The position numbers were made by a program, and so were the translations under genes. From assembly GCA_001683895.1 (NCBI GenBank), contig LXQJ01000009.1, positions 1 to 54,341 on the forward strand: 54,341 bases of DNA, given 5' to 3'. Positions 25,227 through 32,735 of this stretch are shown piece after piece; the stretch's first letter is position 1; every line of letters begins with the position of its first letter. Under the pieces are notes generated by a model, which made no database searches, was not told the origin of the DNA, and worked only from the letters and a program-made list of their open reading frames with translations. The stretch comes from Luteimonas sp. ANT-B3E (GTDB taxonomy: Bacteria > Pseudomonadota > Gammaproteobacteria > Xanthomonadales > Xanthomonadaceae).

Positions 25227-25240
25227 CAAACAAGCGTTTG
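25227..25240. promoter_or_regulatory. PsrA-type operator (CAAAC-N4-GTTTG)
   Basis: CAAAC-AAGC-GTTTG is an exact match to the published PsrA consensus (G/C)AAAC-N2-4-GTTT(G/C). It ends 19 bases before the ATG of the TetR regulator, so it should overlap the promoter or leader and allow autoregulation of the regulator-fadB-fadA unit, relieved by long-chain fatty acids or acyl-CoAs. Confidence 0.65.
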
Positions 25241-25259
25241 ATTCAGGGCGGTGACCGTG

Positions 25260-25877
25260 ATGGCCAGCACACAATTCTCCACCAAGGACCGGATTCTCGG
25301 TGCCGCCGAGGAGTTGTTTGCCCTCAATGGCTTCGGCGGGACATCGCTGCGACAGGTCACCACGCGCGCCGATGTCAACATCGCTGCGGTCAACTACCAC
25401 TTCGGCAGCAAGGAAAACCTGGTCAACGAGGTCTTCCGTCGGCGCATGGACGACATGAGCGCGACGCGTCTGTCGCGCTTGGCGCAGGCGCGGTCCACCG
25501 CGCCTGGCGAACTCGAGCCGGTACTCGCGGCCTTCGTCGAGCCGGCGCTGGCGCTGGCGCAGGATCGCAACGGCGGGGGCGCCTTCATCCGGGTCATCGC
25601 CCGAGCCTATGCCGAGAAGAACGACGGCCTCCGCCAGTTCCTCTCGGAGCAGTACGGCCACGTGCTGCGCGAATTCGCACGTGCCATCGCCGACTGCGTG
25701 CCGGGCTTGAGCAAGGAGCAGTTGTACTGGCGGCTCGACTACCTTGCCGGGGCCCTGACGTATGCCATGGCCGACTTCGGCCTGATCAAGCGGCCCGCCG
25801 GGACCACCGAGGCCGCCCACCGCGCCCGGGCCGCGCGCGAACTGATCCAGTTTGCCGCAGCCGGGTTCAAGGCATGA
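25260..25877 (+). CDS. TetR-family fatty-acid regulator, PsrA-like
   Basis: A 205-residue TetR repressor. The DNA-binding domain occupies about 8-55 (RILGAAEELFALNGFGGTSL, then VNIAAVNYHFGSKENLV). The recognition helix AAVNYHFGSK is shared with PsrA regulators of beta-oxidation. The C-terminal ligand domain is helical. I chose ATG 25260; GTG at 25251 or 25257 is possible. The PsrA-type palindrome just upstream and the fadB-fadA genes 52 bases downstream support a fatty-acid-responsive repressor. Calling it PsrA outright would be inference. Confidence 0.85.
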   Translation: MASTQFSTKDRILGAAEELFALNGFGGTSLRQVTTRADVNIAAVNYHFGSKENLVNEVFRRRMDDMSATRLSRLAQARSTAPGELEPVLAAFVEPALALAQDRNGGGAFIRVIARAYAEKNDGLRQFLSEQYGHVLREFARAIADCVPGLSKEQLYWRLDYLAGALTYAMADFGLIKRPAGTTEAAHRARAARELIQFAAAGFKA

Positions 25878-25929
25878 CGAACGCCCCGGACTCCATCCAA
25901 AGACTCCGTTCCACGACAAGGGATCGCAA

Positions 25930-28302
25930 ATGACTCAGAAACTCCTGGTTCGACGCGCCGCTGTGCTTGGCGCCGGCGTCATGGGCGCGCAGATCGCCGC
26001 GCACCTGACCAACGCCGGTGTCGACACCGTCCTGTTTGACCTCCCGGCCAAGGAGGGCGACCCCAACGGCGTGGTGCTGAAGGCAATCGCCAACCTCGGC
26101 AAGCTCAGTCCCGCCCCGCTGGCAAGCCGCTCGCTCGCCGAGGCGATCACGCCTGCAAATTATGAGCTGAGCCTGTCAAAGCTCCGCGACTGCGACCTCA
26201 TCATCGAGGCGATCGCCGAGCGCATGGACTGGAAGCAGGAGCTGTACCAGAAGATCGCACCGTTCGTCTCCGGTACCGCTGTCCTGGCCAGCAACACCTC
26301 CGGCCTCGGCATCAACAAGCTCGCCGATGTGCTGCCGGAGCAGCTGCGCAGCCGCTTCTGCGGCGTCCATTTCTTCAATCCGCCGCGCTACATGCACCTG
26401 GCGGAACTGATCCCGGCGCGGACCACCGATCGCGCCGTGCTCGAGGGCCTTGAAGCATTCCTCACCACCACGCTGGGCAAGGGCGTGGTCTACGCCAAGG
26501 ACACGCCGAACTTCATCGGCAATCGCATCGGGGTGTTCTCGATCCTCGCGACGATGCACCACACCACCGACCATGGGCTCGGGTTCGACGAAGTCGACGC
26601 GCTGACCGGACCGCTGGCGGGTCGCCCCAAGTCCGCGACCTACCGCACGTCGGACGTCGTCGGGCTGGACACGATGGCCCACGTCATCAAGACAATGGCG
26701 GACACGCTCCCCGACGACCCTTGGCATGCATACTTCCAGTCGCCGAAATGGCTCGATGCCCTGATCGCGAAGGGGGCGCTGGGGCAGAAAACCGACGCCG
26801 GGATCTACCGCAAGGCCGGTCGCGACATCGTGGTGCTCGATCCCGGCAAGCAGGACTACCGGCCGGCGGATCGCGTCGCCGCGCCGGAAGTGGTCGAGAT
26901 CCTCAGGCTGACGTCGCCCGCCGAGAAGTTCGCCCGGCTACGCGCGAGCGAGCATCCGCAGGCGAAGTTCCTCTGGGCGATGTTCCGCGACCTGTTCCAC
27001 TACAGCGCCTATCACCTGGCGGACATCGCCGAGACCGCGCGCGACGTGGACCTCGCGATCCGTTGGGGTTACGGCTGGTCGCTGGGACCGTTCGAGACCT
27101 GGCAGGCCGCCGGTTGGCAACAGGTGGCGCAGTGGATCGCGGACGACATTGTCGCCGGCAAAGCGATGAGCACCGCGCCGCTGCCGGACTGGGTGTTCGA
27201 TGGCCGCGAGGGCGTGCACGCCGTGGAGGGCAGCTACAGCCCGGCCAGAAACGCCAGGCTGCCGCGGTCGTCGCTTGCGGTGTACCGGCGCCAGCGGTTC
27301 CCCGACCCGCTGATGGCGGAGGCCGCAGCACCGGGCGACACCGTGTATGAAAACGACGGGGTGCGGATGTGGAGCGACGGCGACGACGTCGCTGTGGTCT
27401 CGTTCAAGACCAAGTTGCACACCGTGTCGGATCACGTCCTCGATGGGCTCCAGGAGGCCATCGGCCGTGCGGAGCGCGACTTCGCCGGTCTGGTGATCTG
27501 GCAGCCGAAGGAGCCCTTCTCGGCTGGCGCCGACCTGGCTGGCGCGCTGGGACTGCTGCAGTCGGGCGACGTCGCCGGTTTCGAGGCGATGGTCGAGAAC
27601 TTCCAGGCCACCAGCCAGCGGATCAAGTACGCGCTGGTCCCGGTCGTCTCAGCGGTTCGCGGCATGGCGCTGGGGGGCGGCTGCGAATTCCAGATGCACA
27701 GCGCGAAGACCGTCCTCGGGCTCGAAAGCTACGTCGGCCTCGTCGAGGCTGGCGTCGGGCTGCTGCCCGCGGGTGGTGGCCTGAAGGAGATCGCGGTGCG
27801 CGCGGCGCACGCCGCGGGTCCGCAGGGCGACGTCTTCGCAGAGCTGAAGCGCAGGTTTGAAACCGTCGCAATGGGGAAGGTGTCGACGTCCGCGCGCGAG
27901 GCGCAGGAGCTCGGCCTCGCCCGGCAGACCGACCGCATCGTCTTCCACGCCCACGAACTGCTGCACGTTGCGCGCCGCGAAGCGCTCGCCCTGGCGGATG
28001 CCGGCTACCGTCCGCCGTTGCCTGCGCGTCGCATCGCCGTCGCCGGCGACATCGGCATCGCGACCTTCAAGATGATGCTGGTCAACATGCTGGAAGGCCG
28101 CTTCATCAGCGAGTACGACTACGAGATCGCCACCCGCATCGCCACCGTGCTGTGCGGCGGTGACGTGGACCGCGGCGCGCTGGTGGACGAGGACTGGCTG
28201 CTCCGGCTGGAGCGCCAGCATTTCGTCGAACTTGCGCAGCAGCCCAGGACCCAGGAACGCATCGCGCACATGCTCAATACCGGCAAACCGCTGCGCAACT
28301 AG
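25930..28302 (+). CDS. 3-Hydroxyacyl-CoA dehydrogenase / enoyl-CoA hydratase
   Basis: A 790-residue beta-oxidation enzyme. The N-terminal hydroxyacyl-CoA dehydrogenase has the NAD motif GAGVMG (14-19), IIEAIAERMDWKQ, NTSGL and HFFNPP. A second dehydrogenase C-domain follows. The C-terminal part has a crotonase fold (LVIWQPKEPFSAGADL at about 515-535; GMALGGGCEF with the oxyanion loop). Dehydrogenase-first order resembles FadN/FadB-like proteins and not E. coli FadB, which has hydratase first. The ATG 25930 has AAGGG upstream. Cotranscribed with the TetR regulator and the thiolase. Confidence 0.93.
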   Translation: MTQKLLVRRAAVLGAGVMGAQIAAHLTNAGVDTVLFDLPAKEGDPNGVVLKAIANLGKLSPAPLASRSLAEAITPANYELSLSKLRDCDLIIEAIAERMDWKQELYQKIAPFVSGTAVLASNTSGLGINKLADVLPEQLRSRFCGVHFFNPPRYMHLAELIPARTTDRAVLEGLEAFLTTTLGKGVVYAKDTPNFIGNRIGVFSILATMHHTTDHGLGFDEVDALTGPLAGRPKSATYRTSDVVGLDTMAHVIKTMADTLPDDPWHAYFQSPKWLDALIAKGALGQKTDAGIYRKAGRDIVVLDPGKQDYRPADRVAAPEVVEILRLTSPAEKFARLRASEHPQAKFLWAMFRDLFHYSAYHLADIAETARDVDLAIRWGYGWSLGPFETWQAAGWQQVAQWIADDIVAGKAMSTAPLPDWVFDGREGVHAVEGSYSPARNARLPRSSLAVYRRQRFPDPLMAEAAAPGDTVYENDGVRMWSDGDDVAVVSFKTKLHTVSDHVLDGLQEAIGRAERDFAGLVIWQPKEPFSAGADLAGALGLLQSGDVAGFEAMVENFQATSQRIKYALVPVVSAVRGMALGGGCEFQMHSAKTVLGLESYVGLVEAGVGLLPAGGGLKEIAVRAAHAAGPQGDVFAELKRRFETVAMGKVSTSAREAQELGLARQTDRIVFHAHELLHVARREALALADAGYRPPLPARRIAVAGDIGIATFKMMLVNMLEGRFISEYDYEIATRIATVLCGGDVDRGALVDEDWLLRLERQHFVELAQQPRTQERIAHMLNTGKPLRN

Positions 28303-28359
28303 TCGCCGCGCGCGCCTCCCGCCAGCGCTCCCAGCCCCCACTTTCCCAGGAATCCCAAG

Positions 28360-29565
28360 ATGACCCGTCAAATCCAGGACGCCTACATCGTCGCTGCCAC
28401 CCGCACCCCGGTTGGCAAGGCGCCGAAGGGCGTCTTCCGCAATACCCGGCCCGACGACATGCTTGCCCACGTGCTGAAGGCCGTCGTCGCACAGGCGCCC
28501 GGTATCGACCAGTCGCGCATCGACGACGCCATCATCGGCTGCGCCATGCCGGAGGGCGAGCAGGGCATGAACGTGGCGCGCATCGGCGTGCTGTTGGCCG
28601 GCTTGCCCGACACTGTCGCGGCGCAGACCATCAACCGTTTCTGCTCTTCCGGCCTGCAGGCCGTGGCGCTGGCCGCGGATCAGATCCGGCTCGGCAATGC
28701 CGACCTGGTGCTCGCAGGCGGCACCGAATCGATGTCGATGGTGCCAATGATGGGCAACAAGGTGGCGATGTCGCCGGCGGTCTTCCGCGACGAGCATGTC
28801 GCGATCGCCTATGGGATGGGCATCACCGCAGAGAAGGTCGCCGAGGAGTGGAAGGTCTCGCGGGAAGACCAGGATGCGTTCGCGCTGGCGTCGCACCAGA
28901 AGGCACTCGCGGCGATCAAGGACGGCGCTTTCCAGGAGGAAATCACCCCCTATGACGTGATCACCCGGCAGCCGGACCTGGGGACCGGATCGGTCACCCA
29001 GCGGCGGCAGCGCGTCGAAAACGACGAAGGTCCCCGGCCAGACACCTCCGCGGAGGGCCTGGCGAAGCTGCGGCCGGTGTTCCGGAATGACCAGTTCGGG
29101 GGCAGCGTGACGGCCGGCAATTCATCGCAGATGAGCGACGGCGCGGGTGCCGTGCTGCTGGCCTCGGCACAGGCGATCCAGGACTATGGGCTGACGCCGC
29201 TGGCGCGCTTCGTATCGTTCTCGGTCGCGGGCGTGCGTCCCGAGGTGATGGGCATCGGCCCGATCGCCGCGATTCCCAAGGCACTCAAGCAGGCCGGGTT
29301 GTCTATTTCGGACATCGACTGGATCGAGCTCAACGAGGCGTTTGCTGCCCAGGCCCTTGCCGTGATCCGCGATACCGGGCTGGATCCCGCCAAGGTCAAC
29401 CCGCTGGGAGGCGCCATCGCGCTCGGCCACCCGCTGGGTGCCACCGGCGCCATCCGGGTGGCGACGATCGTCCACGGGATGCGCAGGCGGCAACTGAAGT
29501 ACGGCCTGGTGACGATGTGTATCGGCACCGGCATGGGTGCCGCCGGCATCATCGAGGCGCTCTGA
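28360..29565 (+). CDS. Acetyl-CoA C-acyltransferase (3-ketoacyl-CoA thiolase)
   Basis: Cleaves 3-ketoacyl-CoA to acetyl-CoA and a shortened acyl-CoA. The 401 residues have the nucleophile Cys95 (NRFCSSG), His357 (GHPLGATG) and the acid/base Cys387 (MCIGTGMGAAG), plus NEAFAAQ. It is the last gene of the regulator-hydratase/dehydrogenase-thiolase unit, 57 bases after its partner. It resembles FadA/FadI-type degradative thiolases and not biosynthetic acetoacetyl-CoA thiolase, but the two cannot be fully separated by eye. Confidence 0.93.
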   Translation: MTRQIQDAYIVAATRTPVGKAPKGVFRNTRPDDMLAHVLKAVVAQAPGIDQSRIDDAIIGCAMPEGEQGMNVARIGVLLAGLPDTVAAQTINRFCSSGLQAVALAADQIRLGNADLVLAGGTESMSMVPMMGNKVAMSPAVFRDEHVAIAYGMGITAEKVAEEWKVSREDQDAFALASHQKALAAIKDGAFQEEITPYDVITRQPDLGTGSVTQRRQRVENDEGPRPDTSAEGLAKLRPVFRNDQFGGSVTAGNSSQMSDGAGAVLLASAQAIQDYGLTPLARFVSFSVAGVRPEVMGIGPIAAIPKALKQAGLSISDIDWIELNEAFAAQALAVIRDTGLDPAKVNPLGGAIALGHPLGATGAIRVATIVHGMRRRQLKYGLVTMCIGTGMGAAGIIEAL

Positions 29566-29570
29566 CGGTC

Positions 29571-29596
29571 GGACCGCGACGCGAGGCTTGCGGTCC
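29571..29596 (+). other. Hairpin after the thiolase gene
   Basis: GGACCGC (29571-29577) and GCGGTCC (29590-29596) flank a 12-base loop just after the thiolase stop. There is no T tract, so termination is uncertain. Nothing else is recognisable in the gap up to 29777. Confidence 0.35.
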
Positions 29597-29777
29597 GCGG
29601 TCGTGATGGCCGTCCGGCTGCCGAGGTGATCCTCGCCCGGCCGCGTTGCCGATCGCTGCCATCTACCGCAGCTGTCCCGCGAGCGTCCCGCGGTTTCCCC
29701 CGCCCGGCTGTTGCGGACCAGAGCTGCGCGGCCGCGGCGCCCACCCAGAGCAGATGGTCACTGAGCCCCGGCGTGCC

Positions 29778-30389
29778 TCAACGACCGCGACCGTAGATCT
29801 GCACGCCGGTCGTCCCGTCCGGGTTCGCGCGGCGAGAGACGAGCGAACTGGGGAGACTGCTGCCGACGCTCGACATGTAGATCAGGATCCAGTCCTCGGC
29901 ATCGCCATTGGATGCAAAGCTGCCGTCGACGCGACACATGCTGCTCTTGCAGTCGATCGCGAGCGAACGCGGCGACACGCCAGCCGTGGCGAACGCCTCC
30001 TGCTGCGTGAACGATGTCAGCTCTGCTTCCTTCTGCGGCGCCCAGGCCGGATCCACCGACTCTTGCTCGAAGCGGGCCGTCGCCTCCTCCCGTGCCTTCG
30101 TGGTCCGAGCGACGTGCGCGTCACGCATGGTCGCGCGCCGATCGAGCGAAGCCTGGACCTGGCCGGGGGTCATTGGGCCAGCCCCCACCCTTGGCGGCGC
30201 TCGCGATGCCGGGGGCGCCGATGCCTGGTGAGCCGAAGTCGGCACCTCTGCAGTGACGCCGGCGTCCTGCGCTTCAGACCCGGGCGCGTCGCGCCTGGCG
30301 ACGAAGGTGACGGTGGCGACGGCGATGATGACCACCGCGGCGACTATCAGGGGCATCTTGCTAGCGGCCATCGTGGTGTACCTGGGCAT
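29778..30389 (-). CDS. Unknown membrane-anchored periplasmic protein
   Basis: The 203-residue product is not recognised. It has one N-terminal membrane helix (about 12-30, MPLIVAAVVIIAVATVTFV), a Pro/Ala-rich linker to ~72, a charged helical segment (~75-128) and a small C-terminal domain with two cysteines (Cys147 and Cys152 in IDCKSSMCRV) ending in a Gly/Arg tail. ATG 30389 is well supported by AGGGG 6 bases upstream. It follows two secreted paralogues on the same strand, so an envelope role is plausible. A signal anchor is more likely than a cleaved signal peptide. Confidence 0.7.
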   Translation of the reverse strand: MPRYTTMAASKMPLIVAAVVIIAVATVTFVARRDAPGSEAQDAGVTAEVPTSAHQASAPPASRAPPRVGAGPMTPGQVQASLDRRATMRDAHVARTTKAREEATARFEQESVDPAWAPQKEAELTSFTQQEAFATAGVSPRSLAIDCKSSMCRVDGSFASNGDAEDWILIYMSSVGSSLPSSLVSRRANPDGTTGVQIYGRGR

Positions 30390-30415
30390 GGAAGACCCCT
30401 ATTGTCGCCGAGGGC

Positions 30416-30437
30416 GCACGGGGGCGGAACCCCGTGC
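30416..30437 (-). other. Hairpin between the secreted gene and the anchored gene
   Basis: GCACGGGG (30416-30423) and CCCCGTGC (30430-30437) form a perfect 8-bp stem with a 6-base loop in the gap between the two leftward genes. There is no T tract; it may attenuate or stabilise rather than terminate. Confidence 0.35.
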
Positions 30438-30463
30438 CCCGGCACCTGCCGATCGCGCCGCTC

Positions 30464-30985
30464 CTAGTCGTCGCTGACCACGTAGCCGACGTAGGTGTCG
30501 TTGATGCCGACGCCCGGCGGGATGTTGCAGCTCATCGAGACCAGCGGGTAATAGCCGACGTTGCCGTTGTCCGCGATCGTGAAGAGCAGCTGCGTCTGCA
30601 GCTCACCGCCCGGCGCGACGGTCACGGATTTGGATACGAACTGGTTGCCGACGTTGGTGCTGTGGCCGGCTACCCCGGTGCAGGTGACAGTCCGCGCCAC
30701 CGTGGCGAAATTGGTGAAGTAGGCGCCAAAGTAGCTCACCGCCGCCTGGTTGGCGCTGTCGTACTGGGTCAGAAAGGAGCACGTCACGAACGAGTTGGCG
30801 CTGCCCTCGTTCTGGACCGCGAGTGGACGCTTGCGGATCGAGCCTTCGAAGTTCGGCAGCGCTCCCTGGCAGATGGCAGTCGCGTTGCCGGACACCTCGA
30901 CGTTCTTGTTGACCGCCAGCGTCGGGGCGGAGGGCAGCAGGGCTGCGGCGGTGAGCGCGGTGACGGCGAACGTTCGGATGGACAT
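30464..30985 (-). CDS. Secreted four-cysteine protein, paralogue 1 (unknown)
   Basis: A 173-residue protein with a signal peptide (about 1-24, TAAALLPSAPTLA) and a Thr/Val/Asn-rich mature part that looks all-beta. It is not a family I recognise. It shares with the next gene upstream the blocks CQGALPxFE, IRKRPLAVxNEGS, VTC in the middle and SCNxPxGxGINDTY near the end, including four cysteines at 39, 69, 102 and 153, probably two disulfides. It lies 154 bases downstream of its paralogue with a terminator between, so each has its own transcript. Confidence 0.8.
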   Translation of the reverse strand: MSIRTFAVTALTAAALLPSAPTLAVNKNVEVSGNATAICQGALPNFEGSIRKRPLAVQNEGSANSFVTCSFLTQYDSANQAAVSYFGAYFTNFATVARTVTCTGVAGHSTNVGNQFVSKSVTVAPGGELQTQLLFTIADNGNVGYYPLVSMSCNIPPGVGINDTYVGYVVSDD

Positions 30986-31084
30986 GCGGGAGATCCTGCA
31001 AGAGGGAGGGGCGGTGTCCCGCGATCATGTGCCGGGATGGAGTCCGCAAACAAGATGCATGTTGCAGATCGACCACGGCACGCA

Positions 31085-31115
31085 ACAAAAAGGGCGCCAG
31101 TCACCCGGCGCCCTT
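31085..31115 (-). terminator. Rho-independent terminator after secreted paralogue 2
   Basis: Read leftward, AAGGGCGCC and GGCGCCCTT form a perfect 9-bp stem with an 8-base loop, followed by TTTGT. It lies 25 bases after the stop of the 31140-31655 gene. Confidence 0.85.
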
Positions 31116-31139
31116 GATCACATCCCTGAACCGGAAGGC

Positions 31140-31655
31140 TCAGGCGTCGTCGGCCAGCCACCAGATGTAGGTGTCGTTGATGCCCGCGCCCGCGGGCAGG
31201 TTGCAGCTGATCGAGATAAGCCCGCTGGACAGTCCGTCGACCGGGAAATCCTCGTCTTCCCAGAACAGGTTGCCCTGGGTGTTCGGCGCGATCGTGACCG
31301 TCTGCGAGAAGAACTCGTTGTCACCGGTATCGAAGCCGGTCACTGCGGAGCAGGTCACGTCGAGCGGTGCACTGGAGCGGTTGCTGAAATAGGTGTCGAG
31401 CAGCACCGGGGCATTGCCCTCGGCGTCAATGATGTCGTATTCGAAGCCACAGCTGACGAACGTCGCCGAGGAACCTTCGTTGGTGACCGCGAGCGGCCGC
31501 TTGCGGATCGCGGTCTCGAACACCGGAAGGGCGCCCTGGCAGCGCGCAACGGGGTTGGAGCCGTTGCCGTGCGCCTCGATGGCGGCGGACGAAGGCAGGC
31601 TGTACGCCGAGGCGACAGCAACAGTCAAGATGGCAAAACCGGTGGCAAGCTTCAT
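31140..31655 (-). CDS. Secreted four-cysteine protein, paralogue 2 (unknown)
   Basis: A 171-residue protein with a signal peptide (about 1-24, ILTVAVASAYSLPSSAA). The mature part shares the CQGALP, IRKRPLAV.NEGS, VTC and GINDTY blocks with paralogue 1 and has cysteines at 39, 69, 102 and 151. It is more acidic than paralogue 1 (FWEDEDFPVDG). ATG 31655 has a strong GGGAGAGAG upstream; the open frame to 31829 is not needed. It has its own terminator and a candidate promoter. The function is unknown; a disulfide-stabilised extracellular beta-domain is inference. Confidence 0.82.
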   Translation of the reverse strand: MKLATGFAILTVAVASAYSLPSSAAIEAHGNGSNPVARCQGALPVFETAIRKRPLAVTNEGSSATFVSCGFEYDIIDAEGNAPVLLDTYFSNRSSAPLDVTCSAVTGFDTGDNEFFSQTVTIAPNTQGNLFWEDEDFPVDGLSSGLISISCNLPAGAGINDTYIWWLADDA

Positions 31656-31734
31656 GGAATGACTCTCTCCCTGGAGATGATGAGTTGGCTGGGGCAGCGG
31701 CGCGAAGACGGTGGTGACTTCCCGCTCGGGCCCG

Positions 31735-31740
31735 AATATA
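31735..31740 (-). promoter_or_regulatory. Candidate -10 of secreted paralogue 2
   Basis: TATATT on the minus strand, in the 180-base gap after galU, about 80 bases before the ATG at 31655. The -35 is poor. The surrounding stretch is clearly AT-richer than its neighbours. Confidence 0.35.
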
Positions 31741-31835
31741 GCATCAGTGAAGTGACGGAATACTACCCGCTGGGACGCCACCGCTTTGACGCCCTCGCCG
31801 TGCGGCGCGCGCCACCGCGAGCGGGACACGGCGGA

Positions 31836-32735
31836 CTAATCGGCGTCGACCACCCCCAGCTCGTCGAGCGCATTCTGCATCAGCCTGCTTGCGGCCTCGC
31901 TCAATTTCTCGTGGTCGAGCGCATACCGGATGGTGGCCTCGATCAACCCGAGGTGCGTTCCGCAGTCGAATCGGGTCCCACGGAACCGGTATGCCAGCAC
32001 TTCCTGTTCGGTCAACAGCGCCGAGATCGCATCCGTCAGCTGGATCTCTCCGCCCGCGCCGGGGCGGGTTGCCTCGAGCAGCGGGAAGATCCGCGGCGAC
32101 AGGACGTAGCGTCCGACCACGGCGAGCGTGCTGGGCGCTTCCTCGGGCGCCGGCTTCTCGACGATCGAGGTCACCCGCCCCTGACGCTCGTCGAACGACT
32201 CGACCGCTACGATGCCGTAACTGGACGTCTTCTCGCGCGATACGCTCTGGGTCGCGAGCACGCTGGCGCCGCTGCGTTCGGCTACGTCGGCCATCTGGCT
32301 GAGCGCACCGGGACCCCGGTTCCAGATGACGTCATCGGGCAGCAGCACGGCGAACGGCTCATCGCCGATGACGGGTTTGGCACACAGCACGGCATGCCCG
32401 AGCCCGAGCGCCTCGGCCTGGGTCACGAACACTGCGCGCACCCCTTTCGGCAGGACGTTGCGAATCAGTTCGAGCTGCTCCAGCTTTCCCGCCTGCTCGA
32501 GCTTCTGTTCGAGCTCGTAGGCCTTGTCGAAATAATCGGCGACCGCATGCTTGTAGCGATTGGTGACGAACACGAGGGTGTCGCACCCCGCCTCGATGGC
32601 TTCGTCCACCGCATACTGGATCAACGGCCGATCGATGATCGGCAGCATCTCCTTCGGCACCGTCTTCGTCGCCGGGAGGAATCGCGTGCCGAGACCGGCA
32701 ACCGGGAAAACGGCCTTGCGGATCCGGTGATTCAT
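31836..32735 (-). CDS. galU: UTP-glucose-1-phosphate uridylyltransferase
   Basis: Makes UDP-glucose for LPS, exopolysaccharide and glycogen. The 299 residues begin with the nucleotidyltransferase signature VFPVAGLGTRFLPATKTVPKE, with VEKPAPEEAPS and GGEIQLTDAI further on, all typical of GalU. Its ATG shares one base with the stop of the CapD-like gene (TGATG), so it is translationally coupled and last in the polysaccharide operon. Confidence 0.96.
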   Translation of the reverse strand: MNHRIRKAVFPVAGLGTRFLPATKTVPKEMLPIIDRPLIQYAVDEAIEAGCDTLVFVTNRYKHAVADYFDKAYELEQKLEQAGKLEQLELIRNVLPKGVRAVFVTQAEALGLGHAVLCAKPVIGDEPFAVLLPDDVIWNRGPGALSQMADVAERSGASVLATQSVSREKTSSYGIVAVESFDERQGRVTSIVEKPAPEEAPSTLAVVGRYVLSPRIFPLLEATRPGAGGEIQLTDAISALLTEQEVLAYRFRGTRFDCGTHLGLIEATIRYALDHEKLSEAASRLMQNALDELGVVDAD

